Below, piece by piece: positions 15,448 through 24,188 of a stretch of DNA of 40,836 bases (position 1 is the stretch's first letter; each line of letters begins with the position of its first letter). The stretch covers positions 1-40,836 of the forward strand of contig JAIEMK010000054.1 of the NCBI GenBank assembly GCA_019752295.1, given 5' to 3'. The position numbers were made by a program, and so were the translations under genes. The notes below the pieces were generated by a model. The model ran no database searches and was not told the DNA's origin. It was given only the letters and a program-made list of their open reading frames with translations. The DNA comes from Chitinophagaceae bacterium. Lineage in GTDB: Bacteria > Bacteroidota > Bacteroidia > Chitinophagales > Chitinophagaceae.

Positions 15448-16893
15448 GTGATTAAAAAACTAGACATTCTAATTATTCGCTCTTTTATTGGGCCCTTTAT
15501 CGGGGCTTTTGCCATTTCGCTTTTTGTTTTAACCATGCAATTTTTCTGGTTATATATCGATGACTTAGTAGGCAAAGGGCTCGATACCATTACGGTATTA
15601 AAGCTGGTAGGTCTGGTAACTTTATTCTGGGTACCCACTGCATTGCCGCTTTCGTTATTGTTCTCATCTATCATGACTTTCGGCAACCTCGGCGAAAGTT
15701 TTGAATTGGTTGCCATCAAAGCCGCTGGAATTCCTTTGTTACGTTTTATGCGTCCCCTATTGGTGATTACCTTACTGATTAGCGGATTAGCATTTCTTTT
15801 TGCAAACAATATTATACCCGTTACCCAGTTAAAATTATCGGCACTCAAATACAATATCATCGTATCCAAACCTGCATTAGACATCAAGCCGGGGGTATTT
15901 TATGATAAGATTGATGGCTATGTAATAAAACTGGGGAGCAAAGAAAAAAACGATAGTATCATTCATGATGTAGTAATTTTTGAAAAAAGTGGCGGAGGTT
16001 TACAGGATCAGATGATTAAGGCCGAAAGCGGTATCATGCGTATCAGCAATGACCAGCAATTTTTGGAATTCATTTTAAAAAATGGTTGGAGGCATTCCGA
16101 AAGAGGGCCAAGAGGTGTTTCTAATACTGAGTATATGAGGATGGGATTTAATTCTTATAAAAAGGTATTTGATCTGAAAAGTTTTCAGATGAATAATTCA
16201 AAAGACAGTTCTTTCTACGATCCTAAAATGCTGAGTGTGCGCCAGTTGAATGTAGCAATCGATTCATTGTATAATGTGGACACATTTTATTTAAAAAAAT
16301 CAGGTCAGGAGATTAACCCTTATTTGAGTTTTACAAAATATGCCGACACAGGCTGGCATAAAGCCGACACTTCTAAATTAAAAAATGTAAGCAGTTTTGC
16401 GAAGCTGATTCCCGACTCAATTAAGTCAATTACACTGGAGAGGGCATCCAATCAGGTTACCAGTATCAAGGGCAATATCGGATTACTTGCACAAGACTAT
16501 GAAACAAAAGTTAATTCATTGCGCTTACACGAAATTGAATGGCATAGAAAATTCACATTATCAGTAGCATGTCTGGTTCTTTTTCTGATTGGCGCTCCTT
16601 TGGGTTCTATTATCAGAAAGGGAGGATTGGGAACACCCCTGGTTTTTGCCATCATCTTCTTTGTTATTTTTCACCTCTTCAACACTTTTGGTGAAAAATT
16701 TGTGAAGTCAAATTCTGTCAGTCCATTGATGGGTATGTGGCTATCTACTTTTATATTAATACCTATCGGCTTCTTCCTCACTTATAAAGCCATGCGCGAT
16801 TCACAATTATTTAATCAGGAATTCTACTACAGATCTTTCAAACAGTTGCGACTTTTTATAGCTAAATTTAAAAGATCAAATCAACCCACATAA
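15448..16893 (+). CDS. LptF/LptG-family permease (YjgP/YjgQ)
   Basis: A 481-residue inner-membrane protein of the lipopolysaccharide export complex LptB2FG, which extracts LPS from the inner membrane. Three membrane helices lie near the N-terminus (about 10-35, 50-80 and 100-120), then a large periplasmic beta-rich domain, then three helices near the C-terminus (LSVACLVLFLIGAPLGSIIRKGG and two more). The GAPLGxxIRKGG loop is the family hallmark. The GTG at 15448 was chosen since family members start at xIKKLDILIIRSFIGPF and an AAGGA sequence lies 5 bases upstream; an ATG at 15397 would add 17 residues and overlap the divergent gene. Whether it is F or G cannot be told. The superoxide dismutase gene follows after 10 bp. 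Confidence 0.88.
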   Translation: MIKKLDILIIRSFIGPFIGAFAISLFVLTMQFFWLYIDDLVGKGLDTITVLKLVGLVTLFWVPTALPLSLLFSSIMTFGNLGESFELVAIKAAGIPLLRFMRPLLVITLLISGLAFLFANNIIPVTQLKLSALKYNIIVSKPALDIKPGVFYDKIDGYVIKLGSKEKNDSIIHDVVIFEKSGGGLQDQMIKAESGIMRISNDQQFLEFILKNGWRHSERGPRGVSNTEYMRMGFNSYKKVFDLKSFQMNNSKDSSFYDPKMLSVRQLNVAIDSLYNVDTFYLKKSGQEINPYLSFTKYADTGWHKADTSKLKNVSSFAKLIPDSIKSITLERASNQVTSIKGNIGLLAQDYETKVNSLRLHEIEWHRKFTLSVACLVLFLIGAPLGSIIRKGGLGTPLVFAIIFFVIFHLFNTFGEKFVKSNSVSPLMGMWLSTFILIPIGFFLTYKAMRDSQLFNQEFYYRSFKQLRLFIAKFKRSNQPT

Positions 16894-16903
16894 AATATAA
16901 ATC

Positions 16904-17638
16904 ATGCAAAACAAACCATCCACAAGACGTGCATTTATTGCCAACACAGGTAAAGCTGCGATTGCCACCGGTATTTCATTGACCGTGCTGCCGGCACTGG
17001 CAAATCCGTTCGAAGGGTTTGCAGCGAGCCCTTTTACACAACAGCCTTTACCATACGATTACAAAGCATTGGAGCCTGTAATCGACAGCCTGACAATGGA
17101 AATTCATTACAGCAAACACGCTGCAACTTATGCTAAGAATTTAGCTGATGCTTGTGTAGCAGAAAAAGTAGACACCAACAATGCTAAGATCGAAGAGGTG
17201 CTTCGCTCCATCTCAAAATATTCTCCAAAAATGCGGAATAACTGCGGAGGTCATTATAACCACGAATTATTCTGGCAATGCATGGGCCCTGCAACCGGAG
17301 CAAAACCCGAAGGAAAATTAGCAGCAGCAATCAATCAGAGCTTCGGATCCTTTGATGCTTTTAAAACACAATTTACCGATGCAGGAAAAAATCGTTTTGG
17401 AAGTGGCTGGGCATGGCTGGTATTGAATGCCGATAAAAAACTGGTGATTGGATCAACCGCAAATCAGGACAACCCATTAATGGATATCAGTGAATTAAAA
17501 GGTAGCCCGATCTTAGGTTTGGATGTGTGGGAACACGCATATTATCTGAAGTATCAAAACAAGCGCCCCGACTATATCAATAACTGGTGGAATGTAGTGA
17601 ACTGGCGTTTTGTTGAGAAACGTTTTGAATCCATTTAG
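16904..17638 (+). CDS. Superoxide dismutase (Mn/Fe family) with Tat signal
   Basis: A 244-residue enzyme that dismutates superoxide to oxygen and hydrogen peroxide. Residues 1-34 look like a twin-arginine export signal (STRRAFIANTGK, then a hydrophobic stretch ending LPALA), so the enzyme is predicted to fold with its metal in the cytoplasm and act in the periplasm. Metal ligands are His68 (MEIHYSKH), His120 (GGHYNHELFW), Asp207 and His211 (LDVWEHAYY). The GG before HYNH and Gln in STANQDNPLM are features of the Mn-preferring type, though a cambialistic enzyme is possible. It starts 10 bp after the LPS permease gene and ends at a strong terminator, so the two may form an envelope-related operon. 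Confidence 0.93.
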   Translation: MQNKPSTRRAFIANTGKAAIATGISLTVLPALANPFEGFAASPFTQQPLPYDYKALEPVIDSLTMEIHYSKHAATYAKNLADACVAEKVDTNNAKIEEVLRSISKYSPKMRNNCGGHYNHELFWQCMGPATGAKPEGKLAAAINQSFGSFDAFKTQFTDAGKNRFGSGWAWLVLNADKKLVIGSTANQDNPLMDISELKGSPILGLDVWEHAYYLKYQNKRPDYINNWWNVVNWRFVEKRFESI

Positions 17639-17655
17639 CATTTCGAGTAATCATC

Positions 17656-17700
17656 AATGCGTTAGAAAGAATTTTCCTTTCTAACGCATTTCATTTTTTA
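17656..17700 (+). terminator. Terminator of the superoxide dismutase gene
   Basis: AATGCGTTAGAAAG and CTTTCTAACGCATT form a perfect 14-bp stem with a 7-base loop, followed by TCATTTTTT. It lies 17 bp after the stop codon. Confidence 0.9.
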
Positions 17701-17761
17701 CAAACAAGAATGCAACATCAGTCATCATAAAAGTTGTGACAGAGTCAATAAAAATTATCAA

Positions 17762-18172
17762 ATGAAGGTAACAGCAAACTGGGTAGAAGCACTGGCATTC
17801 GATGCCATTTCTGATAATGGTCATACCGTAAGATTGGATACAACTATTGATGGCGGTGGTTTGGACAGCGGTATGAGTCCGAAAAAATTAGTGTTGGCAG
17901 GACTTTGCGGATGCAGCGGAATGGATGTAGTTGATATTTTAAAAAAAATGAAAGTGGTCTTCAGCAAACTCGATGTATCGGCTTCTGCAGAGCAAACCGA
18001 TGAACACCCAAAAGTTTTTAAATCAATCGAAATGGTTTACAGAGCCGATGTTGCCGAAGCAGATCTGGATAAATTAAAAAGGGCCGTAAGTTTATCGCAG
18101 GAAAAATATTGCGGGGTTTCGGCCATGCTCGAAAAACATTGCAAGATTAGCTACCGCATTGAATTAATTTAA
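17762..18172 (+). CDS. OsmC family peroxiredoxin-like protein
   Basis: A 136-residue OsmC/Ohr-fold protein, a dimeric thiol peroxidase family that reduces organic hydroperoxides. Cys117 in EKYCGVSAML lies at the position of the conserved C-terminal catalytic cysteine (usually YCPVS), and Cys49/Cys51 (GLCGCSGMDVVD) lie at the start of the central helix where the partner cysteine sits. Having CGCSG in place of a single cysteine is common in the YhfA-like OsmC subgroup. It stands 124 bp downstream of the superoxide dismutase gene, behind the latter's terminator, so it has its own promoter, which I could not pinpoint. Confidence 0.9.
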   Translation: MKVTANWVEALAFDAISDNGHTVRLDTTIDGGGLDSGMSPKKLVLAGLCGCSGMDVVDILKKMKVVFSKLDVSASAEQTDEHPKVFKSIEMVYRADVAEADLDKLKRAVSLSQEKYCGVSAMLEKHCKISYRIELI

Positions 18173-18255
18173 ATTATTGAATTAATAACCTCCTTTGATA
18201 TATCCGGGCATTTGTTCGCGCCTTATAAATAATATATTTACCAAAACATCAGAAC

Positions 18256-19257
18256 TTGGGAACTGCTCAACAAAATTTTAGATTGCAAAAATGGATCTCA
18301 CTGTTGAGTGTAGTGTTGTTCGTTGCAAAAATAATTGCTTACTATTCCACACATTCTTTATCGATCCTTACAGATGCATTGGAAAGTATTGTTAACGTAA
18401 TTGCCGGCTTTATTGGTTTGTATAGTTTATACATAGCAGCCAAGCCAAGAGATATTGAACATCCCTACGGGCACGGGAAAGCTGAGTTTGTTTCCGCTGC
18501 TGTTGAAGGAGGATTGATTGTAGCGGCGGGCATTATGGTGCTGTACGAAACCGTTCTGAACCTGATAGAACAAAATAGTTTACACAGTCTTGACACAGGT
18601 TTAATACTGATTGCAGCAACAGGCTTGGTTAATTTCGTTGCCGGAAGTATTTGTATCAAAATTGGCAGGAAGAATAATTCACTGGCCCTAATCGCAAGCG
18701 GCAAGCATCTTCATATTGATACCTATTCCACTCTTGCAATCATAGTTGGATTGGTGCTGATTTTAATCACCAAATTATTTTGGTTAGATAAAGCAATTGC
18801 ACTGATCATGGGCATCGTGATCATTTATAACGGATATAAAATTATCAGAAGTTCTTTGGCGGGCATTATGGATGAAGCTGATATGGAACTGCTCAATAAA
18901 TTTATTTCGATATTAAATGAGAAGCGACAGGAGAATTGGATTGACCTGCACAACCTGAGGGTGATTAAATATGGAAGCCTCCTGCATTTTGATTGTCATT
19001 TCACCGTTCCATGGTATTTCAACGTACATCAGGCACATAACGAAATCGATGAGCTAGCCACATTGATCAAAAACGAATTTGGTGATGCCATCGAATTGTT
19101 TGTACATACCGACGGATGTATGCCCTTTAGTTGCAGCATTTGTAACAAACAGAATTGCGTCGAAAGAAAAGCGGATTTTGAAAAAAGAATTGAATGGAGT
19201 TTAAGAAATATCATTTCTAATAAAAAGCACCAGTTGAATTCTCCGATAACTACCTAA
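18256..19257 (+). CDS. Cation diffusion facilitator (CDF) metal transporter
   Basis: A 333-residue inner-membrane exporter of Zn2+, Fe2+ or a related ion in exchange for protons. Family marks: LSILTDALESIVNVIAG with Asp40 in helix 2, the DIEHPYGHGKAEF loop (Asp66, His69, His73) and HLHIDTYST in helix 5, with six membrane helices in the first ~210 residues and a C-terminal cytoplasmic domain. The C-terminus has an unusual Cys cluster, DGCMPFSCSICNKQNC, likely an extra metal site. The only start in the open frame that precedes helix 1 fully is TTG at 18256; no ATG is available until much later, and an in-frame stop lies at 18226. The metal specificity is not determined. Confidence 0.9.
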   Translation: MGTAQQNFRLQKWISLLSVVLFVAKIIAYYSTHSLSILTDALESIVNVIAGFIGLYSLYIAAKPRDIEHPYGHGKAEFVSAAVEGGLIVAAGIMVLYETVLNLIEQNSLHSLDTGLILIAATGLVNFVAGSICIKIGRKNNSLALIASGKHLHIDTYSTLAIIVGLVLILITKLFWLDKAIALIMGIVIIYNGYKIIRSSLAGIMDEADMELLNKFISILNEKRQENWIDLHNLRVIKYGSLLHFDCHFTVPWYFNVHQAHNEIDELATLIKNEFGDAIELFVHTDGCMPFSCSICNKQNCVERKADFEKRIEWSLRNIISNKKHQLNSPITT

Positions 19258-19291
19258 TTTTACAGTCCAACATTTATTTAATCTTTTAGTT

Positions 19292-20659
19292 ATGCAGATC
19301 TGGAAAGAATATCAGGAAAAACATAAAGAACGTTTTTTAAAAGAGTTACTGGAATTATTGCGTATACCCAGTGTAAGTGCGCGCACCGAAAACAAGCAAG
19401 ACATGATTCACTGTGCTGAATCGGTAAAGCAGCGTTTATTGGAAGCAGGTGCAGATACAGTAACAATCTACGAAACTGCCGGACACCCCATCGTGTATGG
19501 AGAAAAAATATTCGACCCCGCCAAGCCAACCATTTTGGTGTACGGCCATTATGATGTACAACCTGCAGATCCTCTGGAACTCTGGAAGAGCGGCCCTTTT
19601 GAACCAACCATTATTGATGGAAAAATATTTGCACGTGGATCTGCCGACGATAAAGGCCAATTTTATATGCACGTAAAAGCATTGGAAACAATGACCAGTA
19701 CCAATACTTTACAAGCCAATATCAAATTTTTGATCGAGGGCGAAGAAGAAGTAGGAAGCCCGAATCTGGCCACATTTGTAAAAGCAAATAAAGCACTTTT
19801 AAAAGCAGATGTAATTTTAATCAGCGATACATCGATGCTGAGTATGGAGAACCCTTCGATTGATATCGGTGTGCGAGGATTGAGTTATATTGAAGTTACT
19901 GTAACAGGCCCTAATCGCGATCTGCATAGCGGCGTATACGGTGGTGCAGTTGCCAATCCAATTACCATGCTGGCAAAAATGATTGCATCCTGCCACGACG
20001 AAAACAATCATATCACCATTCCCGGTTTTTACGACGATGTGGTAGCATCAACAAATGCCGAAAGAGCAAAAATGGCATTGGCACCATTTAATGAAAATGA
20101 ATATAAAACCGATCTTGGCCTGACTCATTTGTGGGGAGAAAAAGGATTTACCACTAACGAAAGAACAGGTATCAGACCAACACTGGAAGTAAACGGCATC
20201 TGGGGTGGCTATACCGGTGAAGGTGCTAAAACAGTTTTGCCTGCAAAAGCATTCGCAAAAATTTCTTGCCGACTAGTGCCCAATCAATCATCCGTTAAGA
20301 TCACAGAAAAAATTCTGAATTATTTTAAAACCATCGCACCCGCAGGTGTTACGGTAACCGCAGAAGAACACCATGGCGGTGAACCATATATGACACCGAT
20401 TGATTCTGATGCTTATCAGGCTGCTGCAAGGGCCATCAACACTACTTTTGGTAAAGAACCCATTCCTGTACGCGGCGGCGGAAGTATTCCGATCTGCGCT
20501 TTATTTGAAAAAGAATTGGGATTGAAAATTGTATTTATGGGCTTTGGTTTAGACAGCGATAATCTGCACAGCCCTAACGAAAAATTCGACATTGTTAATT
20601 TTTATAAAGGCATCGAAACGATCCCGTATTTCCATCAGTATTACGCAGAAGGAAAATGA
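19292..20659 (+). CDS. M20 family dipeptidase
   Basis: A 455-residue cytoplasmic metallopeptidase that cleaves dipeptides or related small amides. Motifs: YGHYDVQPAD with zinc ligand His86 and catalytic-site Asp88, ARGSADDKGQ with the bridging aspartate at 119/120, and EGEEEVGSPN with the general-base glutamate near 151/152; a lid domain follows (LHSGVYGGAVANPI). The closest general type is the carnosinase-like (CNDP) M20 dipeptidase. The start ATG at 19292 gives the normal N-terminus. The next gene overlaps it by 4 bp (ATGA), so they are translationally coupled. Confidence 0.93.
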   Translation: MQIWKEYQEKHKERFLKELLELLRIPSVSARTENKQDMIHCAESVKQRLLEAGADTVTIYETAGHPIVYGEKIFDPAKPTILVYGHYDVQPADPLELWKSGPFEPTIIDGKIFARGSADDKGQFYMHVKALETMTSTNTLQANIKFLIEGEEEVGSPNLATFVKANKALLKADVILISDTSMLSMENPSIDIGVRGLSYIEVTVTGPNRDLHSGVYGGAVANPITMLAKMIASCHDENNHITIPGFYDDVVASTNAERAKMALAPFNENEYKTDLGLTHLWGEKGFTTNERTGIRPTLEVNGIWGGYTGEGAKTVLPAKAFAKISCRLVPNQSSVKITEKILNYFKTIAPAGVTVTAEEHHGGEPYMTPIDSDAYQAAARAINTTFGKEPIPVRGGGSIPICALFEKELGLKIVFMGFGLDSDNLHSPNEKFDIVNFYKGIETIPYFHQYYAEGK

Positions 20660-21045
20660 GTGAAGTAAAAGAGAAATTGCGAATCGACAAATATCTCTGG
20701 GCAATCCGTTTATTCAAAACAAGAAGCCAGGCCGCAGATGCATGCGATAATGGCAAAGTAAAATTATTAGGAACAAATATAAAAGCATCAAAGTCTGTCA
20801 ATATCGGCGATGTGTATGATGTAAAAGCGGAGGGAAGGAAATGGGTGATCAGGGTAACGGGGCTATTAGAAAAACGTGCAGCCTATCCGGAAGCGATTAA
20901 GCACTATGAAGACATTACGCCACCCGAAGATCTGGATGTGGTGAAATTTCAGGCAGCTTCTTTCCAAACAGGAAAGCGTTTGAGTAAAGTGGGAAGGCCC
21001 ACTAAAAGAGATCGCAGAGATATTGAAGGGTTCATGGGAGAATAG
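20656..21045 (+). CDS. S4-domain RNA-binding protein (Hsp15-like)
   Basis: A 129-residue protein with an S4 RNA-binding domain at residues 7-70 (LRIDKYLWAIRLFKTRSQAADAC...KVKLLGTNIKASKSVNIGD), followed by a basic C-terminal tail (KRLSKVGRPTKRDRRDIEGF). This matches the Hsp15/YrfI (HslR) family, which binds stalled 50S subunits carrying nascent-chain tRNA. It overlaps the dipeptidase gene by 4 bp and precedes trmD by 26 bp, so it probably belongs to a three-gene operon with an RNA theme in its last two members. Confidence 0.88.
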   Translation: MSEVKEKLRIDKYLWAIRLFKTRSQAADACDNGKVKLLGTNIKASKSVNIGDVYDVKAEGRKWVIRVTGLLEKRAAYPEAIKHYEDITPPEDLDVVKFQAASFQTGKRLSKVGRPTKRDRRDIEGFMGE

Positions 21046-21071
21046 TTTCGTAAATTATTTAAGTGTAGCAA

Positions 21072-21749
21072 ATGCATATTGATATTATCACCGTTGTTCC
21101 TGAGTTACTGGATAGTCCATTCAGTCACAGCATTATGAAACGTGCACAGGAAAAAGGTTTGCTCACTGTTCAGTGTCATAACCTGCGCAAATGGGCCATC
21201 AATAAACATATGCAGGTAGACGATTATCAGTTTGGTGGTGGTGCCGGAATGGTGATGATGGCAGAGCCATTAGCAAATGCCATTGACGAACTAAGGGCCG
21301 AAAGAAATTATGATGCCATCATTTATATGACACCCGACGGAACTAGGTTTAATCAACATACAGCCAATCAATTATCGCTTTACGAAAACCTGCTCATCAT
21401 TTGCGGGCATTATAAGGGCATCGATGAGCGCATCCGTCAGCAATATATCACACAGGAAATATCTATCGGCGATTATGTACTCAGTGGAGGAGAATTGGCA
21501 GCAGCAGTTGTGATAGATGCGGTTGGCAGATTAATACCGGGTGTGTTGAACGATGAAACCTCAGCCCTTTTCGACAGCTTTCAGGACAATTTATTAGCAC
21601 CTCCGGTGTATACTCGTCCCGCAGATTTCAGGGGCAGCAAAGTGCCTGAAATTTTGTTGCAGGGCGATCCTAAAAAAGTAGCGGAGTGGAGATATGAGCA
21701 ATCTTTGCTGCGAACCAAAGAAAGAAGACCGAATCTTTTAGATGAATAA
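21072..21749 (+). CDS. trmD: tRNA (guanine-N1)-methyltransferase
   Basis: A 225-residue SPOUT-family enzyme that methylates G37 of tRNAs next to the anticodon and prevents frameshifting. The trefoil-knot SAM site is visible in [26 protein letters not shown] and [29 protein letters not shown], all diagnostic for TrmD. The length is normal. In many bacteria trmD is within rpsP-rimM-trmD-rplS; here it is 9.4 kb away on the other strand, coupled with a dipeptidase and an S4 protein. Confidence 0.97.
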   Translation: MHIDIITVVPELLDSPFSHSIMKRAQEKGLLTVQCHNLRKWAINKHMQVDDYQFGGGAGMVMMAEPLANAIDELRAERNYDAIIYMTPDGTRFNQHTANQLSLYENLLIICGHYKGIDERIRQQYITQEISIGDYVLSGGELAAAVVIDAVGRLIPGVLNDETSALFDSFQDNLLAPPVYTRPADFRGSKVPEILLQGDPKKVAEWRYEQSLLRTKERRPNLLDE

Positions 21750-21905
21750 AAACGCTACGCATTCAAACCTTTTCTAATAAATTCTTTCTTTTAAATTGGC
21801 TAACTACCATTTATCCCTGAAATGTAACGTTTTCAACTGATTAACGTTTTTTAACCAATATATCCCTTTGTTTTGTACGAATCATCCCACTACTGCACCA
21901 ATACT

Positions 21906-24137
21906 ATGCGCCTGATCAAAAAAATCATACTGCTTATTGCGATATTCAACTGCTACTTTGCGCAGGCACAAAATGCAAGTATTGCCAGTTTTCAAAAAGA
22001 CTATCAGATACATATTACCAAAATAGAAGAGCCCATAAAAATTGATGGTGATTTATCGGAAGCAGTTTGGTCTACACTGGATACCACATCTGCTTTCTGG
22101 CGTAAGTTTCCAACCGATATTGGCAGGCCTGCACGTAAAACGGTGGTGCGGGTTGGTTACGATGATAAATTTATTTATTTCGGCATTACCTGTTTCGACT
22201 CTACCAAACCTTTTATAGGCAATTTAAAAAGAGATATCGGTCATGACGGAAGCGATGGTATTGGTGTGATACTAGACCCAACAAATCAAAAAACCAATGG
22301 TTTCTTTTTTGTTGTAAATGCATTGAACGCACAAAGCGAAGACCAGTTGCCCTTTCCTGATAGTGATGGACCTCCTTCATGGAGTTGGGATAATAAATGG
22401 TTCTCCGGAACCAAGTTGTATCCTGATAGATGGACTGCTGAAATTGCAATTCCTTTTAAGAGTATCCGATACACGGCAGATAAATTATTATGGGGTTTAA
22501 ATTTTGTTCGGGTTGATACCAAGGCAAATGAATATTCCACATGGACGCATATGCCCCTTAACTTCCGTTCGATGGATCTTGGGTACACGGGCGCTTTAAT
22601 CTGGAAGCAACCACCTCCACAACCCGGCAGTAATATGGTTTTCATTCCATATACAACAGGTAATATCACCAGCGATCAGGAAAATGCTGTAGCTACGGCA
22701 GCATCCGGAAATGCGGGCTTTGATGCGAAAGTTGCATTGAATTCTTCATTGAATTTAGACCTTACTGCTAACCCCGATTTTTCGCAGATCGAAGTGGATC
22801 AGCAGGTAACAAACCTTACCAGATTTAATATTTTCTTTCCCGAGCGAAGAACTTTTTTTCTGGAGAACTCTGATCTTTTTTCGGCATATGGTATTCCGCC
22901 CATCCGGCCTTTTTATTCGAGAAGCATTGGATTGGATAAAGACGGCAATAAAATTCCCATACTTTTTGGCGCAAGAATTTCGGGTAATATTACCAAGAGC
23001 ATGCGCATAGGATTCATGAATATGGAAACAGGTGGTAAGGGTTCCTATTCTCCTGAAAATTTTACAGCAGCAAGTATCAATCAAAAAGTACTTCGACGCT
23101 CTGTGATTAAAGCCTATTTTTTAAACAGGCAGAACTTCATCTCCGATGCCGAAAAAAAATTACACCCCATGGATGCTTATGGCAGAAATGCTGGAGTGGA
23201 ATTTGATTACAATAATCAGCAGGGAACATGGGGTGGATGGGCTTCTTATCACCACTCATTCAAAGAGGGCATTACAACCGATAATAATTATTTAGATCTT
23301 GGTGGTAACTACAACGGCAGGAACTTAAACCTTACTGTGGATTTGAGTAACGTAGGTACGAATTTTTATACCGATATGGGTTATGTACAAAGAATGAATA
23401 ATTACGATGCGGCCCGAGATACCACGATCAGGGTAGGGTTTAAACACGTTTACGCACAGGCCCAATATAAAATCTTTCCAAAAAAAGGATCCATCAATAC
23501 CCACAGTTTTTCGATCAACAATTATATCGTATTTAATCCCGACAATTCCCTGAACGAACGTTCGCAGGAATTGGATTATAATATTCAATTAAAAAATACC
23601 GGCTTTGCTTTTCTATTCTTGAGTACCGATGAAACCAATTTACTTTACCCCACATCGTTCACGAATGGCAAGCCTTTACCTTCAGGAAATTATTTATACA
23701 ATCAGTTCGGCATCGGGTATCAAACAGATTTTAGAAAACCTGTGAGCATTTTTCTTCGACTTTCGGGAGGAGATTTATTTAATGGAAAATATCAGGGAAT
23801 CAGAACCACACTAGCATTTCGTAAGCAACCACATGTAAATTTGGCATTGCAATTGGAATATAACAAATTGGTATTCCCTGGCGACTATGGAAGTAACGAA
23901 TTATTTTTGATTGCACCGAAGATTGAGATTAATTTCAATACCAATTTATTCTGGACCACATTCATGCAATACAACACGCAAGCAAATAATTTCAATATCA
24001 ACAGTCGCTTGCAATACCGCTACAAACCAATGAGCGATTTGTTTCTGGTATATACCGATAACTATTATACCGATCCATTATTCAGAAATAAAAATCGTGC
24101 ACTCGTATTCAAATTAAACTACTGGCTAAACCTATAA
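21906..24137 (+). CDS. DUF5916 outer-membrane protein with CBM9-like domain
   Basis: A 743-residue exported protein. A signal peptide runs from the ATG at 21906 (RLIKKIILLIAIF...FAQAQ). Residues ~30-220 look like a CBM9-like domain (IDGDLSEAVWSTLD, KTVVRVGYDDKFIYFGITCFD, DRWTAEIAIPFKSIRY). The rest matches DUF5916: PDFSQIEVDQQVTNLTRFNIFFPERRTFFLENSDLF is its conserved core, followed by many amphipathic strands and a final aromatic Trp-Leu-Asn-Leu end typical of a beta barrel. The function of the family is not known; an outer-membrane uptake or binding role is a guess. A paired AACGTT element lies upstream, and a strong terminator follows the stop. Confidence 0.88.
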   Translation: MRLIKKIILLIAIFNCYFAQAQNASIASFQKDYQIHITKIEEPIKIDGDLSEAVWSTLDTTSAFWRKFPTDIGRPARKTVVRVGYDDKFIYFGITCFDSTKPFIGNLKRDIGHDGSDGIGVILDPTNQKTNGFFFVVNALNAQSEDQLPFPDSDGPPSWSWDNKWFSGTKLYPDRWTAEIAIPFKSIRYTADKLLWGLNFVRVDTKANEYSTWTHMPLNFRSMDLGYTGALIWKQPPPQPGSNMVFIPYTTGNITSDQENAVATAASGNAGFDAKVALNSSLNLDLTANPDFSQIEVDQQVTNLTRFNIFFPERRTFFLENSDLFSAYGIPPIRPFYSRSIGLDKDGNKIPILFGARISGNITKSMRIGFMNMETGGKGSYSPENFTAASINQKVLRRSVIKAYFLNRQNFISDAEKKLHPMDAYGRNAGVEFDYNNQQGTWGGWASYHHSFKEGITTDNNYLDLGGNYNGRNLNLTVDLSNVGTNFYTDMGYVQRMNNYDAARDTTIRVGFKHVYAQAQYKIFPKKGSINTHSFSINNYIVFNPDNSLNERSQELDYNIQLKNTGFAFLFLSTDETNLLYPTSFTNGKPLPSGNYLYNQFGIGYQTDFRKPVSIFLRLSGGDLFNGKYQGIRTTLAFRKQPHVNLALQLEYNKLVFPGDYGSNELFLIAPKIEINFNTNLFWTTFMQYNTQANNFNINSRLQYRYKPMSDLFLVYTDNYYTDPLFRNKNRALVFKLNYWLNL

Positions 24138-24139
24138 AA

Positions 24140-24167
24140 AAAATCCTCAGATTTCTCTGAGGATTTT
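24140..24167. terminator. Bidirectional terminator
   Basis: AAAATCCTCAG and CTGAGGATTTT form a perfect 11-bp stem with a 6-base loop between the convergent DUF5916 gene and the VPS10-like gene. A/T runs flank it on both sides, so it can serve both strands. Confidence 0.88.
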
Positions 24168-24188
24168 CCACTCTTCACTTAAACTTTT

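Noticed and set aside
15258..15887. 209-residue minus-strand frame opposite LptF/G
   Set aside because: It is the antisense shadow of a well-conserved membrane protein, with low-complexity sequence and no recognisable domain.
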